Positions 7,757-16,722 of a stretch of 22,228 nt of DNA are shown here, piece after piece. The notes under the pieces were generated by a model. That model was not told the origin of the DNA. It saw only the letters and a program-made list of their open reading frames with translations, and ran no database searches. Numbering within the stretch: the first letter of the stretch is position 1; every line of letters begins with the position of its first letter. The position numbers and the translations under genes were made by a program. The stretch is taken from positions 1 to 22,228 of the forward strand of contig PNMH01000066.1 of NCBI GenBank assembly GCA_013823505.1. The letters are read 5' to 3'. Origin of the DNA: Polaromonas sp. GTDB taxonomy: Bacteria > Pseudomonadota > Gammaproteobacteria > Burkholderiales > Burkholderiaceae.

Positions 7757-8956
7757 CTAGCCCTGCACACCCTGCTGTTTTTTCATGACCACCAGGCCTT
7801 TGAGGTATTCCCCCTCGGGGAAATTGATGGTCATGGGGTGGTCACTCGCGCCACCCAGACGCTGCAGGATCGCGCCGTCCACACCCGCATCGAGCCCGGC
7901 CGAGGCCACGATCTTGTGGAACAGCTCCACCCCGATGCCACCCGAGCAGGAAAACGTGAACAGCACACCACCGGGTGTGAGCAGCTTGAAGGCCAGGCGG
8001 TTGATGTCCTTGTAGGCACGGGCGGCGCGCTCGGCGTGGGCCACGGTGGGCGCGAGTTTGGGCGGATCGAGCACGATGGCGTCGAACTGGCGGCCCTCGG
8101 CCACAAACTGCCGCAAGGAGGCGTTCACGTCGGCGTCCATGAACGTGGCACGCGACGCGTCGAATCCGTTGAGCGCCACGTTGGCAGCGGCTTGCTGCAA
8201 GGCGGGGGCGGACGAGTCGATGGAGGTGACGTGCCCCGCCCCGCCGGCCAGCGCAGCCACGGTGAAGCCGCCTGTGTAGCTGTAGCAGTTGAGCATCTGC
8301 TTGAACTGCAGGCGTTTTGCGTATTGGCTGCAGACCAGCCGGCTGTCGCGCTGGTCCAGGTAGAAGCCGGTCTTGTGGCCCTGGGCGATGTCCAGGCCCA
8401 GTTGCCAGCTGTGCTCGCGCAGCACCAGCGCGGTGGGGCCGCTGCCGCGCAGCCAGCCCGTCACCTCGGGCAGGCCTTCGAGCTTGCGGCTGCTGGTGTC
8501 CGAACGCTCGTACAGGCGTGGGCAGCCGGTGAGCTCGATCAGCGCGTCGGCAATCACCTGTTTGTGGCGCTCCACGCCGCAGGAGGTGAACTGGGCCACC
8601 AGCGTGTCGCCGTAACGGTCGACGATGAGACCGGGCACGCCGTCGGACTCGCTGTGCACCAGCCGCACGCCGTCGCTCTCGATGCCCAGGCGCCCGCGCA
8701 GCGCAATGGCGCGGGCCAGCGTGGCGCGCAGGAAGTCGGCGTCGATGCGCTGGGCCTCGTCAAAGCTCCAGGCGCGCACGCGGATGCTCGATGCGGGCGA
8801 GAACGCGCCCCAGGCCAGGAACTGTCCTTCGGCGCTTTCCACGCGCACGGTTTCGCCAACATCACCACCCCCTTTGGCGATGGCGCCGTCAAACACCCAG
8901 GGGTGGCGACGCAGGAGAGATCGGTCTTTTCCGGGCTTGAGGCGAATGATTTTCAT
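7757..8956 (-). CDS. RlmI-family class I SAM-dependent 23S rRNA methyltransferase
   Basis: Members of the RlmI (YccW) family methylate C5 of C1962 in 23S rRNA. The 399-residue product matches family length and layout. An N-terminal PUA-like domain (1-75) is followed by an EEHD-like middle domain and a Rossmann methyltransferase. The latter shows GHKTGFYLDQR (193-203), the SAM motif NCYSYTGGF (223-231), the LDPPK motif (296-300) and the catalytic-region SCSGG (336-340). The start is the ATG at 8956. The open frame continues upstream into xerC, but family similarity starts at MKIIRLKPGKDRSLLRRHPW. A GACAAT -10-like box sits directly before the ATG, suggesting a near-leaderless transcript. It is 31 bp downstream of xerC. 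Specificity for position 1962 is by family inference. Confidence 0.92.
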   Translation of the reverse strand: MKIIRLKPGKDRSLLRRHPWVFDGAIAKGGGDVGETVRVESAEGQFLAWGAFSPASSIRVRAWSFDEAQRIDADFLRATLARAIALRGRLGIESDGVRLVHSESDGVPGLIVDRYGDTLVAQFTSCGVERHKQVIADALIELTGCPRLYERSDTSSRKLEGLPEVTGWLRGSGPTALVLREHSWQLGLDIAQGHKTGFYLDQRDSRLVCSQYAKRLQFKQMLNCYSYTGGFTVAALAGGAGHVTSIDSSAPALQQAAANVALNGFDASRATFMDADVNASLRQFVAEGRQFDAIVLDPPKLAPTVAHAERAARAYKDINRLAFKLLTPGGVLFTFSCSGGIGVELFHKIVASAGLDAGVDGAILQRLGGASDHPMTINFPEGEYLKGLVVMKKQQGVQG

Positions 8957-8987
8957 GCGGGTATTGTCGGCCCCGCCTGCAGCCGCC

Positions 8988-9962
8988 TCAGCCTTTGGGC
9001 GGTTTGTCCTTAGCGTGCGCACGTGGGTGAGCCGCGTCGTACACCTTGGCCAGGTGCTGAAAGTCCAGCCGCGTGTAGACCTGCGTGGTGCTGATGCTGG
9101 CGTGGCCGAGCAGCTCCTGCACCGCGCGCAGGTCGCCGCTGGACTGCAGCACGTGGCTGGCGAACGAGTGCCGCAGCATGTGCGGGTGCACCGGCGTGGC
9201 CAGGCCCGCCAGACGCGAACGCCGCTTGAGCCGCACGCGGATGTGTTGCGGCGTGAGGCGTTGACCGCGCGAGCCGATGAACAGGGCGGCATCGTCCCCC
9301 GCCCAGGTGGCGCGTTGTTCCAGCCAGCGCGCCAGCGCCGCCAGCGCGGCCTGGCCCACCGGCACGCTGCGCCGCTTGGAGCCCTTGCCCAGCACGTGCG
9401 CTTCGCCGTCCTGCGCGTCGATCCAGCCGCGCGCGGCGCCGCTGGCCGCCACGTCCAGGCCCACCAGCTCGCCGATGCGCAAACCGCAGCCGTACAGCAG
9501 TTCGGTGATGCAGGCGTCGCGCGCTTCCAGCGCGGGGTGGTCGGCCTCTTCCACGTGCGAGGCGAGCTGCACCGACTCGTCCACGCCCAACGCCTTGGGC
9601 AAGGGCTTGCCGGCTTTGGGCGCGCGCACGCCCTGCACCGGGTTGTGGCCCATCAGGCCTTGCCGTCCGAGCCACACATAGAACCCGCGCCAACCCGAGA
9701 GGATGAGTGCGATGCCGCGCGCGCTGCGCCCGGCGCTGTGCATCTGCGCGATCCAGCGCCGGATGTGGGCGTTCTGCACGTCCCTGAGGCCGACCCGCGC
9801 ATCGGCCGCATGGGCGGTGAGGCGCTGGAGGTCCAATGTGTAAAGCACCACCGTGCGATCGGCCAGGCGCTTTTCCACGGTGACGTGGTTCAGGTAGGCC
9901 TGCACCAGCGCGGCATCGTCACCCATCGGGGTGGCGACATCGGCGCGCACCGGCGGGTTCAT
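8988..9962 (-). CDS. xerC: Tyrosine site-specific recombinase XerC
   Basis: XerC, with XerD, resolves chromosome dimers at dif during division. The 324-residue product has the N-terminal SAM-like core-binding domain (about 18-105) and the catalytic domain with all expected residues. These are R162 in the GLRIGEL block, a catalytic-region Lys in GKGSKRR (192-198), H261/R264 in HMLRHSF, H287 in LLGHASISTTQ and nucleophile Y296. The C-terminus ends in the HPRA tail typical of Xer proteins. Context strongly favours XerC over a phage integrase: it is the third gene of dapF-DUF484-xerC, as in E. coli (dapF-yigA-xerC). It starts at the ATG at 9962, 6 nt after the DUF484 stop, so the genes are co-transcribed. 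Confidence 0.95.
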   Translation of the reverse strand: MNPPVRADVATPMGDDAALVQAYLNHVTVEKRLADRTVVLYTLDLQRLTAHAADARVGLRDVQNAHIRRWIAQMHSAGRSARGIALILSGWRGFYVWLGRQGLMGHNPVQGVRAPKAGKPLPKALGVDESVQLASHVEEADHPALEARDACITELLYGCGLRIGELVGLDVAASGAARGWIDAQDGEAHVLGKGSKRRSVPVGQAALAALARWLEQRATWAGDDAALFIGSRGQRLTPQHIRVRLKRRSRLAGLATPVHPHMLRHSFASHVLQSSGDLRAVQELLGHASISTTQVYTRLDFQHLAKVYDAAHPRAHAKDKPPKG

Positions 9963-9968
9963 GCGGCC

Positions 9969-10649
9969 TTATTCAGGACGCAGGCGGGACAAGGCCGCGC
10001 TGGTGATCTCGCCAATGCGTTCCAGGAAATCGGTGCCCATGTCGCTGGCAAACCGCTGTTGGTCTGCCGAAGCCAGCACCAGCAGGCCAAAGGCCTGTGG
10101 CGCAATACCGGCGCGCAGCGGAATGAGCGCGAGCGACGTGGCGCTCGATGGATCGTCCAGCCAGCCGGCGGCTTCCAGGCCCGGGTTGGCACCGCAATAC
10201 GGCCGGGTGAGCGACGAGGCAAAGGCCTTGACGTCATCGCTGGCACCTTGCGCAAACGGCTGGTCTTCAAATGCGGGCGCCACACCCCAGACCTTGATGG
10301 CCACTTGCGGCACCATGAACTGGTTCGCGATTTCGCGCACCGCCACCACCGGCAGCTCGGCAGGCTCGCGCGTGAGCAGCAGCGCGCGGGTCCAGAGCTG
10401 CAGCTTGTCGGCGATGGTGGTGTTTTCGTGGCCGTTGCGGATCATCTCGGCCGCCTTGAGCTCCAGCCCCTTGATCTTTTCGCGCAGCATCTCTGCCTGG
10501 CGCTCCTGCAGGCTCACCGCGCGGTGGCCGTGCGGGCTGGTCAGCTGCACGGCGGCCAGCAGGCTGGCGTGGCGCTCGAAGAAGTCGGGCGTGTTGGCCA
10601 GGTAGTTGGCGATGTCGTCTTCGGTGATGGGCGGGATGTTGTTGTTCAT
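9969..10649 (-). CDS. DUF484 (YigA-like) family protein
   Basis: This is a DUF484 family protein of 226 residues, the usual length. The N-terminus has the family pattern ITEDDIANYLANTPDFFERH (8-27) followed by a coiled-coil stretch LQERQAEMLREKIKGLELK. The remainder has the look of a GAF-like domain. The biochemical role is not established in any organism I know. The position between dapF and xerC is conserved in many proteobacteria and supports the assignment. It has no signal peptide or membrane segment. It starts at the ATG at 10649, 24 nt downstream of the dapF stop. Confidence 0.9.
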   Translation of the reverse strand: MNNNIPPITEDDIANYLANTPDFFERHASLLAAVQLTSPHGHRAVSLQERQAEMLREKIKGLELKAAEMIRNGHENTTIADKLQLWTRALLLTREPAELPVVAVREIANQFMVPQVAIKVWGVAPAFEDQPFAQGASDDVKAFASSLTRPYCGANPGLEAAGWLDDPSSATSLALIPLRAGIAPQAFGLLVLASADQQRFASDMGTDFLERIGEITSAALSRLRPE

Positions 10650-10673
10650 GGGTCGGTGGGGTCGGGGCTGGGC

Positions 10674-11549
10674 TCAGCCGATGTCGGGGATGGTGATCTC
10701 GCCGTCGAACACGGTGGTGGCCGGGCCGGTCAGGAACACGGCGTTGTCGTGGCGGCGGTTGTCTTGCCACTCGATGGTGAGCGCGCCGCCGTGGGTGTGC
10801 ACGTCGACGCGCGCGTCGAGCAGGCCCAGCCGGATGCCGGCCACCACCGCGGCGCAGGCGCCAGTGCCGCAGGCGAGCGTTTCACCGGTGCCGCGCTCGA
10901 AGACCCGCAGCTTCACCTCGGTGCGGCTGACCACTTGCAAGAAGCCGGCATTGACGCGCTGGGGAAACCGCTCGTGACGCTCGACCATGGGGCCCCAGGC
11001 CTGAACGGGTGCGGTCTTCACGTCGTCGACCAGCATCACCGCGTGCGGATTGCCCATGGAGAGCACGGCCACCGGCACATCACCGGCGTACGGCAGGGCC
11101 AGCGGCCAGCGCTCGAAATTGCCCATGGGCTCGGCCTGAAGGCCCTGGGCGTTGAACGGCACGCGGTCCAGGGCAAACACGGGCGGCCCCATGTCCACCG
11201 TCACGCGCCCGTCGGGGTGGGCATGCAGTTCCAGCTCGCCGTTGGCGACCTTCACCCGCAAGGGGTTGCGCTGGCTCAGACCTTTGTCGTGCACGAAACG
11301 CACGAAACAGCGCGCGCCGTTGCCACAGTGCTCCACCTCGCCGCCATCGGCGTTGTGAATGACGTATTCAAAGTCCAACCCGGGCTCCAGCGTGGAGCGC
11401 ACGCTCAGGATCTGGTCTGCACCCACGCCGAAATGCCGGTCAGCGAGAAAGCGGTACTGGGCCGCGGAGAGGCCCAGGCGCCCACGAGTTTCATCGAGCA
11501 CGACGAAGTCGTTGCCCGCGCCCTGCATCTTGGTGAATCGGATGTGCAT
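10674..11549 (-). CDS. dapF: Diaminopimelate epimerase DapF
   Basis: DapF interconverts LL- and meso-diaminopimelate, the late step that supplies peptidoglycan cross-links and lysine. The 291-residue product has both catalytic cysteines in their motifs: C75 in EHCGNGARC and C227 in ACGTGACA. It also has the N-terminal family signature [11 protein letters not shown]. The start is the ATG at 11549, because similarity begins at [15 protein letters not shown]; the frame stays open to 11720 without further homology. A GATAAT -10-like box lies 8-13 nt upstream of the ATG, consistent with a very short leader. This is the first gene of the dapF-DUF484-xerC operon, divergent from the ABC-transporter cluster. 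Confidence 0.97.
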   Translation of the reverse strand: MHIRFTKMQGAGNDFVVLDETRGRLGLSAAQYRFLADRHFGVGADQILSVRSTLEPGLDFEYVIHNADGGEVEHCGNGARCFVRFVHDKGLSQRNPLRVKVANGELELHAHPDGRVTVDMGPPVFALDRVPFNAQGLQAEPMGNFERWPLALPYAGDVPVAVLSMGNPHAVMLVDDVKTAPVQAWGPMVERHERFPQRVNAGFLQVVSRTEVKLRVFERGTGETLACGTGACAAVVAGIRLGLLDARVDVHTHGGALTIEWQDNRRHDNAVFLTGPATTVFDGEITIPDIG

Positions 11550-11667
11550 GCCCCGGATTATCCGTCGACACCGCTGTGCACCGGGCTGGAGCGAAGCCGT
11601 GGGCTGGTGCACGGCGCACCTTCCTGGCCGGGAGAGCCGCTCGGCTGCGCACAAACACGGTGCGGTT

Positions 11668-11699
11668 TTGTATGCAATCGGGAAGTTTTGCGTACACAA
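11668..11699 (+). promoter_or_regulatory. Paired palindromes upstream of the ABC cluster, candidate GntR/FCD operators
   Basis: Two imperfect palindromes, TTGTATGCAA (11668-11677) and TTGCGTACACAA (11688-11699), have their centres 21 bp apart, that is on the same DNA face. TTGTATnCAA-type sites are common for FCD-subfamily GntR regulators, and one such regulator is encoded at the end of the downstream cluster. They lie 27-58 nt upstream of the first possible start of the ATPase gene. The sites are seen directly; the regulator match is inference. Confidence 0.5.
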
Positions 11700-11743
11700 C
11701 GCGCACATCAACCCTGGCACGGCTTATGCAACCAGCAGCCGGC

Positions 11744-12772
11744 ATGAACGCCAACGCCCCCTCCACGCCCGCCGGCATCGAACTGATCGCGCTGACCAAG
11801 CAGTACTCGGCGAGCAGCGTGGCGGTGGACAACATCAACCTGCGCATCGCCAGCGGCAGCTATTGCTGCCTGCTGGGGCCCTCGGGATGCGGCAAGAGCA
11901 CGACGCTGCGCATGATTGCCGGCCACGAGACCACCACCAGCGGCGACATCCTGCTGGAGAACCGCAACATCACCCACCTGCCGGCGGCGGGCCGGGGCAC
12001 GGCCATGATGTTCCAGAGCTTCGCGCTCTTCCCCCACCTCTCGGCGCTGGACAACGTCGCCTTCAGCCTGAAGATGAAAGGCGTCGACAAAGCCAAGCGC
12101 CACCAGCAAGCGCAGGACCTGCTGGAGCGCGTGGCCATGGGGCACCTCAGCGCGCGCAAGCCGGGTGAACTCTCGGGCGGCCAACAGCAGCGCGTGGCGC
12201 TGGCGCGGGCCCTCATCACCCAGCCGCGCGTGCTGCTGCTCGACGAACCGCTCTCCGCGCTCGACCCCTTCCTGCGAGTGCAGATGCGCGCCGAACTGCG
12301 CCGCTGGCAACGGGAGCTGGGTCTGACCTTCATCCACGTCACGCACTCGCAGGAGGAAGCGATGGCGCTGGCCGACACCATGGTGGTGATGAACCACGGC
12401 CGCATCGAACAGGTGGGCTCACCGCACGAGGTCTACAACCGGCCCGTCAGTGAATTCGTCGCGCGTTTCATGGGCGGCCACAACGTGCTGAAGACCACGC
12501 AGGGCAAGGTCGCTGTGCGCAACGACCACATCCGCGTGGCGCCGATCGAGGCCAACGAGGGCGGCTGGCCCGCCACGGTGAACGACGTCGAATACCAGGG
12601 CAGCTACGTGTTGCTCGGTCTGCACCTGGCCGAGGGACACGCGGGCGAGAGCGTCTCGGTGATGCTGCCCGAAGCCAGTTTTGCCCAGCGCCCCTACGCA
12701 CCGGGCGACCGAGTCAGCCTGAGCTGGGCGGCCTGGCAGGCGCACAGCTTCGCGCCGACCCTCCACGCCTGA
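11744..12772 (+). CDS. ABC transporter ATP-binding protein (PotA-like)
   Basis: This is the nucleotide-binding subunit of an importer of the spermidine/putrescine-iron-thiamine type. The 342-residue product shows Walker A GPSGCGKST (45-53), the Q-loop MFQSF, signature LSGGQQQR (143-150), Walker B LLLDEP (164-169), and switch His H201 in THSQEEA. A C-terminal TOBE-like regulatory domain lies at about 265-342. I chose the ATG at 11744; an in-frame ATG at 11726 would add six residues, and neither has a good Shine-Dalgarno. It is the first gene of a cluster with the binding protein, two permeases, a GntR regulator and a racemase homologue. The substrate cannot be read from this subunit. Confidence 0.93.
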   Translation: MNANAPSTPAGIELIALTKQYSASSVAVDNINLRIASGSYCCLLGPSGCGKSTTLRMIAGHETTTSGDILLENRNITHLPAAGRGTAMMFQSFALFPHLSALDNVAFSLKMKGVDKAKRHQQAQDLLERVAMGHLSARKPGELSGGQQQRVALARALITQPRVLLLDEPLSALDPFLRVQMRAELRRWQRELGLTFIHVTHSQEEAMALADTMVVMNHGRIEQVGSPHEVYNRPVSEFVARFMGGHNVLKTTQGKVAVRNDHIRVAPIEANEGGWPATVNDVEYQGSYVLLGLHLAEGHAGESVSVMLPEASFAQRPYAPGDRVSLSWAAWQAHSFAPTLHA

Positions 12773-12830
12773 ACGCCCCAACACTTTTCTGTCGCTCCCT
12801 TCCCACCACCCGCACCGCAGGAGATTTGCC

Positions 12831-14126
12831 ATGTCCAAACCCGATCAAGATTCCACCGCCGCCGCCGTCCAGGTCGGCCTGAGCCGCCGCACCTTGCTGC
12901 AAGGCACCGCCGGCATGGCCGGCATCCTCGCCAGCGGCATGGCGCCCAGCGTGCATGCGCAGGAAAAGATCGTGCTGCGCTACCTGGGCACCGCGGTGAA
13001 CCAGGACAAGGCGATTGCCGAGAAGTTCAAGGCCGACACCGGCATCGAGATCCAGTACGTGGCCGTGACCACCGACGACGTGACCAAGCGCGCCGTGACC
13101 GCGCCCAACAGCTTCGACCTGATCGACACCGAGTACTTCTCGCTGAAGAAGATCGTGCCCACCGGCAACCTCAAAGGCATCGACACCAAGAAGATCAAGA
13201 ACGCCGACAAGATCACGCCGCTGTTCACCACCGGCAGCGTGGCCGGCAAGGCCGTGGGCGACCAGGGCACCGCGCCCAAGAAAGTCATCTTCCTCGAAGG
13301 TGAGAAGAGCAAGGTGTTCGCAAAGTCGCCCACGCAGTTCATGAGCCTGATCCCCACCGTGTACAACGCCGACACGCTGGGCATCCGCCCCGACCTGATC
13401 AAGCGCCCCATCAGCTCCTGGGCCGAGCTGCTCAACCCCGAATTCAAGGGCAAGGCAGCGATCCTGAACATCCCGTCCATCGGCATCATGGACGCGGCCA
13501 TGGTCGTGGAGGCCATGGGTCTCTACAAGTACCCCGACAAGGGGAACATGACCAAGAAGGAAATCGACCTCACGATCAAGACCCTGATCGAAGCCAAGAA
13601 GGCCGGCCAGTTCCGCGCACTGTGGAAGGACTTCAACGAGTCGGTCAACCTCATGGCCTCGGGCGAGGTGGTGATCCAGTCGATGTGGAGCCCGGCCGTG
13701 ACCGCCGTGCGCACCAAAGGCATCGCCTGCAACTTCCAGCCGCTCAAGGAAGGGTATCGCGCCTGGGCTGCCGGCTTCGGTCTGCCGGCCACGCTGAGCG
13801 GCCGCAAGCTCGACGGCGCCTATGAATTCATCAACTGGTTCCTTGACGGCTGGGCCGGTGCCTACCTCAACCGCCAGGGCTACTACAGCGCCGTGCTCGA
13901 CACCGCCAAGGCCAAGATGGAAGCCTACGAGTGGGCCTACTGGATGGAAGGCAAGGCCGCCTCGCAAGACATCAAGAGCCCCAACGGCGACCTGCTGGCC
14001 AAGACCGGCTCGGTGCGCGACGGCGGCAGCTACGAAGCGCGCATGGGCGGCATCGCCTGCTGGAACGCGGTGATGGACGAGAACGAGTACATGGTGCGCA
14101 AGTGGAATGAATTTGTGGCGGCCTGA
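12831..14126 (+). CDS. ABC transporter extracellular solute-binding protein, Tat-type signal
   Basis: This periplasmic ligand-binding subunit belongs to the PotD/AfuA-like group (bacterial extracellular solute-binding family 1-like fold), 431 residues long. The N-terminus has a twin-arginine motif, LSRRTLLQG, followed by a short hydrophobic stretch and a cleavage-like site after SVHAQ. Export in folded form by Tat is therefore likely. The mature part starts EKIVLRYLGTAVNQDKAIAEKF, typical of the family. The start ATG at 12831 has AGGAG at 12819-12823. It lies 58 bp after the ATPase gene and 18 bp before permease 1. The ligand is unknown: spermidine-like amines, small carboxylates or ureide/hydantoin compounds are all compatible with the context. 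Confidence 0.92.
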   Translation: MSKPDQDSTAAAVQVGLSRRTLLQGTAGMAGILASGMAPSVHAQEKIVLRYLGTAVNQDKAIAEKFKADTGIEIQYVAVTTDDVTKRAVTAPNSFDLIDTEYFSLKKIVPTGNLKGIDTKKIKNADKITPLFTTGSVAGKAVGDQGTAPKKVIFLEGEKSKVFAKSPTQFMSLIPTVYNADTLGIRPDLIKRPISSWAELLNPEFKGKAAILNIPSIGIMDAAMVVEAMGLYKYPDKGNMTKKEIDLTIKTLIEAKKAGQFRALWKDFNESVNLMASGEVVIQSMWSPAVTAVRTKGIACNFQPLKEGYRAWAAGFGLPATLSGRKLDGAYEFINWFLDGWAGAYLNRQGYYSAVLDTAKAKMEAYEWAYWMEGKAASQDIKSPNGDLLAKTGSVRDGGSYEARMGGIACWNAVMDENEYMVRKWNEFVAA

Positions 14127-14144
14127 CCTTCACTTGACAGCACC

Positions 14145-15065
14145 ATGAGCACCGCGACCACCCCTGTCGGCCCGCCTTCCATCAGCCCCACGCGCACCGT
14201 GCGCGCTTGGTGGCAGGCCGCGCCGTTCACGCTGGTGTTCGTGGTGTTCTTCCTGATCCCGCTGGCGCTCACCGTCATGGTGAGCTTCTGGGACTTCAAC
14301 GAGTACGAGCTCATCCCCGGCTTCACGCTGCGCAACTACACCGCCATCGTCGAGGGTTGCTCCACCCTCACCGAACAGGGCGACTTCTGCGTCTCGCTCT
14401 CCACCTACCTCTCCACCCTCAAGTTCTGCCTGCTCGTCTGGGGCATCACGTTGGTGGTGGGTTTTGCGGTGGCCTATTTCCTCGCCTTCCACGTGCGCTC
14501 GCCGGGCATGCAGACGCTGCTGTTCGTGCTGTGCACCGTACCGTTCTGGACGTCGAACGTCATCCGCATGATTTCCTGGGTGCCCCTGCTGGGCCGCAAC
14601 GGCCTGGTGAACCAGGGGCTCATGGGCATCGGTGTCATCAACGAGCCAGTGGAGTGGCTGCTGTTTTCCGACTTCTCGGTGGTGCTGGCCTTCGTGCACC
14701 TCTACACCATGTTCATGATCGTGCCGATCTTCAACAGCATGATGCGCATCGACCGCAGCCTGCTCGAAGCGGCCAGCGACAGCGGCGCCAGTGGCTGGCA
14801 GACGCTGTGGAACGTGATCGTGCCGCTGTCCAAGACCGGCATCATCATCGGCTCCATCTTCGTGATCACCATCGTCATGGGCGACTTCGTCACCATCGGT
14901 GTCATGGGCGGGCAGCAGATCGCCTCGGTCGGCAAGATCATCCAGGTGCAGACCTCTTACCTGCAGTTCCCGCTGGCCGCGGCCAACGCAGTGATCCTGC
15001 TGGCCATCGTGCTCATGATCATCTGGGGCCTCACGCGCCTGGTCGACATCCGAAAAGAACTCTGA
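14145..15065 (+). CDS. ABC transporter permease 1 (PotB-like)
   Basis: This inner-membrane permease subunit has 306 residues. It has about six hydrophobic segments; the first is APFTLVFVVFFLIPLALTV at about 25-43, after a short polar N-terminus. A large periplasmic loop after it carries two cysteines (EGCSTLTEQGDFC region) that could form a disulphide. The cytoplasmic EAA loop is LEAASDSGASGWQTLWNVIV, which docks onto the ATPase. The final segment is ANAVILLAIVLMIIWGLTRL. The start ATG at 14145 is 18 bp after the binding-protein gene. It is separated by only 2 nt from permease 2, so translation is likely coupled. Confidence 0.92.
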   Translation: MSTATTPVGPPSISPTRTVRAWWQAAPFTLVFVVFFLIPLALTVMVSFWDFNEYELIPGFTLRNYTAIVEGCSTLTEQGDFCVSLSTYLSTLKFCLLVWGITLVVGFAVAYFLAFHVRSPGMQTLLFVLCTVPFWTSNVIRMISWVPLLGRNGLVNQGLMGIGVINEPVEWLLFSDFSVVLAFVHLYTMFMIVPIFNSMMRIDRSLLEAASDSGASGWQTLWNVIVPLSKTGIIIGSIFVITIVMGDFVTIGVMGGQQIASVGKIIQVQTSYLQFPLAAANAVILLAIVLMIIWGLTRLVDIRKEL

Positions 15066-15067
15066 CC

Positions 15068-15967
15068 ATGGCCGCCCCCCGCATCACCGAACCCCGCGCC
15101 GCCGGCTTCTGGCCGCTGGCCATTGTCTTCACGCTGTTCGTGCTGTTCATGTACGGTCCGATGTTCGTCATCTTCATCCTGAGCTTCCAGGGCCCGGAAG
15201 GCGGCCTCACGTTTCCGCTGCGCGGTGTGTCGCTGCACTGGTTCTACAAACTCGCCGAAGGCCTGGGCACGGTGGACATCGGCGCGGCCTTCCTGCGCTC
15301 GCTGATGCTGGGTGGTGTGGTGATGCTGTTCACCGTGGTGCTGTCGGTGCTTGCGGGGCTGGCGTTTCGCAAACCGCTGCGCGGTGGCAACGCCTTGTTC
15401 TACATGACTGTGGCCAGCCTGATCATGCCGTCCATCATCGTTTCGCTGGGCATCGGCCTGCAGTTCCGCCTGCTCGATGGCGGCATCAAGTGGCTGCTGG
15501 AGGCCGTGGGTGCCACCGGCACGCTGGAGAACTACGGCACCGCGCTGGGCCTGTTCACCTCGGCGCTGGGCGCCCACCTCACCTGGACCTTGCCTTTCGG
15601 GCTGCTCATCATGTTCGCGGTGTTCAACCGCTTCAACCCGGCCTACGAGGAAGCCGCGCGCGACCTCGGCGCCACACCATGGCAAGGCTTCCGCCACGTG
15701 GTGCTGCCGCTGATCGGCCCGTCGGTGGTCGGCATCGGCATGTTCGGCTTCACGCTGAGCTGGGACGAAATCGCCCGTACCTCGCAAGCCATCGGCGATG
15801 TGAACACCCTGCCTCTGGAGTTGCAGGGCCTCACCTCCACCGTCACCACACCCGCCATTTACGCGCTGGGCACGGTGACCACCCTGGTCTCGCTGCTGGT
15901 GATGGGCGTGGCCGTGTTCCTGGCCTTCTGGCTCGGCCAGCGACAGAAGCGGGGACAGCCCGCATGA
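15068..15967 (+). CDS. ABC transporter permease 2 (PotC-like)
   Basis: This is the second inner-membrane permease, 299 residues. The first membrane segment is FWPLAIVFTLFVLFMYGPMF. The EAA loop is YEEAARDLGATPWQGFRHVV, which holds the conserved EAA-G pattern, and the last segment is LVSLLVMGVAVFLAFWLG. I start at the ATG at 15068, 2 nt after the permease 1 stop; the longer open frame leftwards is a shadow of permease 1. Its TGA stop overlaps the ATG of the GntR gene (ATGA, 15964-15967). Confidence 0.92.
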   Translation: MAAPRITEPRAAGFWPLAIVFTLFVLFMYGPMFVIFILSFQGPEGGLTFPLRGVSLHWFYKLAEGLGTVDIGAAFLRSLMLGGVVMLFTVVLSVLAGLAFRKPLRGGNALFYMTVASLIMPSIIVSLGIGLQFRLLDGGIKWLLEAVGATGTLENYGTALGLFTSALGAHLTWTLPFGLLIMFAVFNRFNPAYEEAARDLGATPWQGFRHVVLPLIGPSVVGIGMFGFTLSWDEIARTSQAIGDVNTLPLELQGLTSTVTTPAIYALGTVTTLVSLLVMGVAVFLAFWLGQRQKRGQPA

Positions 15968-16707
15968 CCACCCGGCTGCGCAAGCGGGCCGGCTCTGCCT
16001 TCGACGAAGGTGCTTCCTCGGGAACCGACGGCGCCATCTACGAGCGCATGGTCTCGGCCATCCTCGATCACCGTTTGCCACCCGGCACCAAGCTGGTGGA
16101 GGACCGGCTGGCCACCGCCTTCGGTGTATCGCGCACCCTGATCCGACCGGTGCTGGTGCGCCTGGCCAACGAACACGTGGTCACGCTCACCCCCAACCGC
16201 GGAGCCACGATTGCCCAGCCCAGTGAGCAGGAAGCGCGCGAAGTGTTCGAGGTGCGCCGCCTGATCGAGTCACGCCTGGTGGAGCGGTTCGTGGGCCACG
16301 CCACGCGCGAAGACATCCAGCTGCTCACCCAATGCATCCGCGACGAGGAAGCGGCACGCCAAGCCGGCGACATGCGCCGCGCGATCCGTCTCTCAGGCGA
16401 CTTCCACCTCCACATTGCCGAGCGGGCCGAGCAACAAACCATGGAGCGCATCCTGCGGGAGATGGTCTCGCGCACCTCGCTGATCCTCATGACCTACAGC
16501 AGCAGCCACCTGCAGTCGCGGCGCGAAGCCACGGCGTGCGGCTGCGAGGAACACCGGGCGTTGCTGGCGGCGATCAAACTGCGCGATGCGCGCGAAGCCT
16601 CGCGCCTGATGCGTGAGCACCTCGACCGCCTCGAAGCCCAGCTGGACTTCTCGCCCCCTGCGGAGTCGACGCCCGATCTGGAGCAGCTGTTTGCGCCGCT
16701 GGCCTGA
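15964..16707 (+). CDS. GntR-family transcriptional regulator, FCD subfamily
   Basis: This is a ligand-responsive DNA-binding regulator, 247 residues. The N-terminal winged helix-turn-helix (about 22-82) has the family pattern GAIYERMVSAILDHRLPPG and LATAFGVSRTLIRPVLVRL. The C-terminal FCD domain (about 93-225) has the metal-site residues D146 and H150 in DFHLH, H197 in EEHRAL and H219 in MREHLDRL. Such domains bind small organic acids, often through the metal. Its ATG overlaps the permease stop by 4 nt, so it is co-expressed with the transporter and probably controls it. The two palindromes at 11668-11699 are candidate targets. The effector is presumably the imported compound or a product; this is inference. 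Confidence 0.92.
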   Translation: MTTRLRKRAGSAFDEGASSGTDGAIYERMVSAILDHRLPPGTKLVEDRLATAFGVSRTLIRPVLVRLANEHVVTLTPNRGATIAQPSEQEAREVFEVRRLIESRLVERFVGHATREDIQLLTQCIRDEEAARQAGDMRRAIRLSGDFHLHIAERAEQQTMERILREMVSRTSLILMTYSSSHLQSRREATACGCEEHRALLAAIKLRDAREASRLMREHLDRLEAQLDFSPPAESTPDLEQLFAPLA

Positions 16708-16722
16708 CCCCGCACGCCACCC

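Noticed and set aside
8957..9292. Upstream extension of the RlmI-type methyltransferase frame into xerC
   Set aside because: It overlaps the xerC catalytic region in another frame; family similarity starts exactly at the ATG at 8956.
8988..9962. Tyrosine recombinase as a sign of a prophage or integrative element
   Set aside because: Its place in dapF-DUF484-xerC and its Xer-type tail identify housekeeping XerC. No phage genes, attachment repeats or tRNA target are present.
8625..11747. Very long plus-strand open frame (1040 codons) across xerC, DUF484 and dapF
   Set aside because: It is antisense to three well-supported genes and has the Arg/Ala/Gly/His-rich composition expected from an off-frame reading of high-GC DNA. 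No domain or start signal is recognisable.
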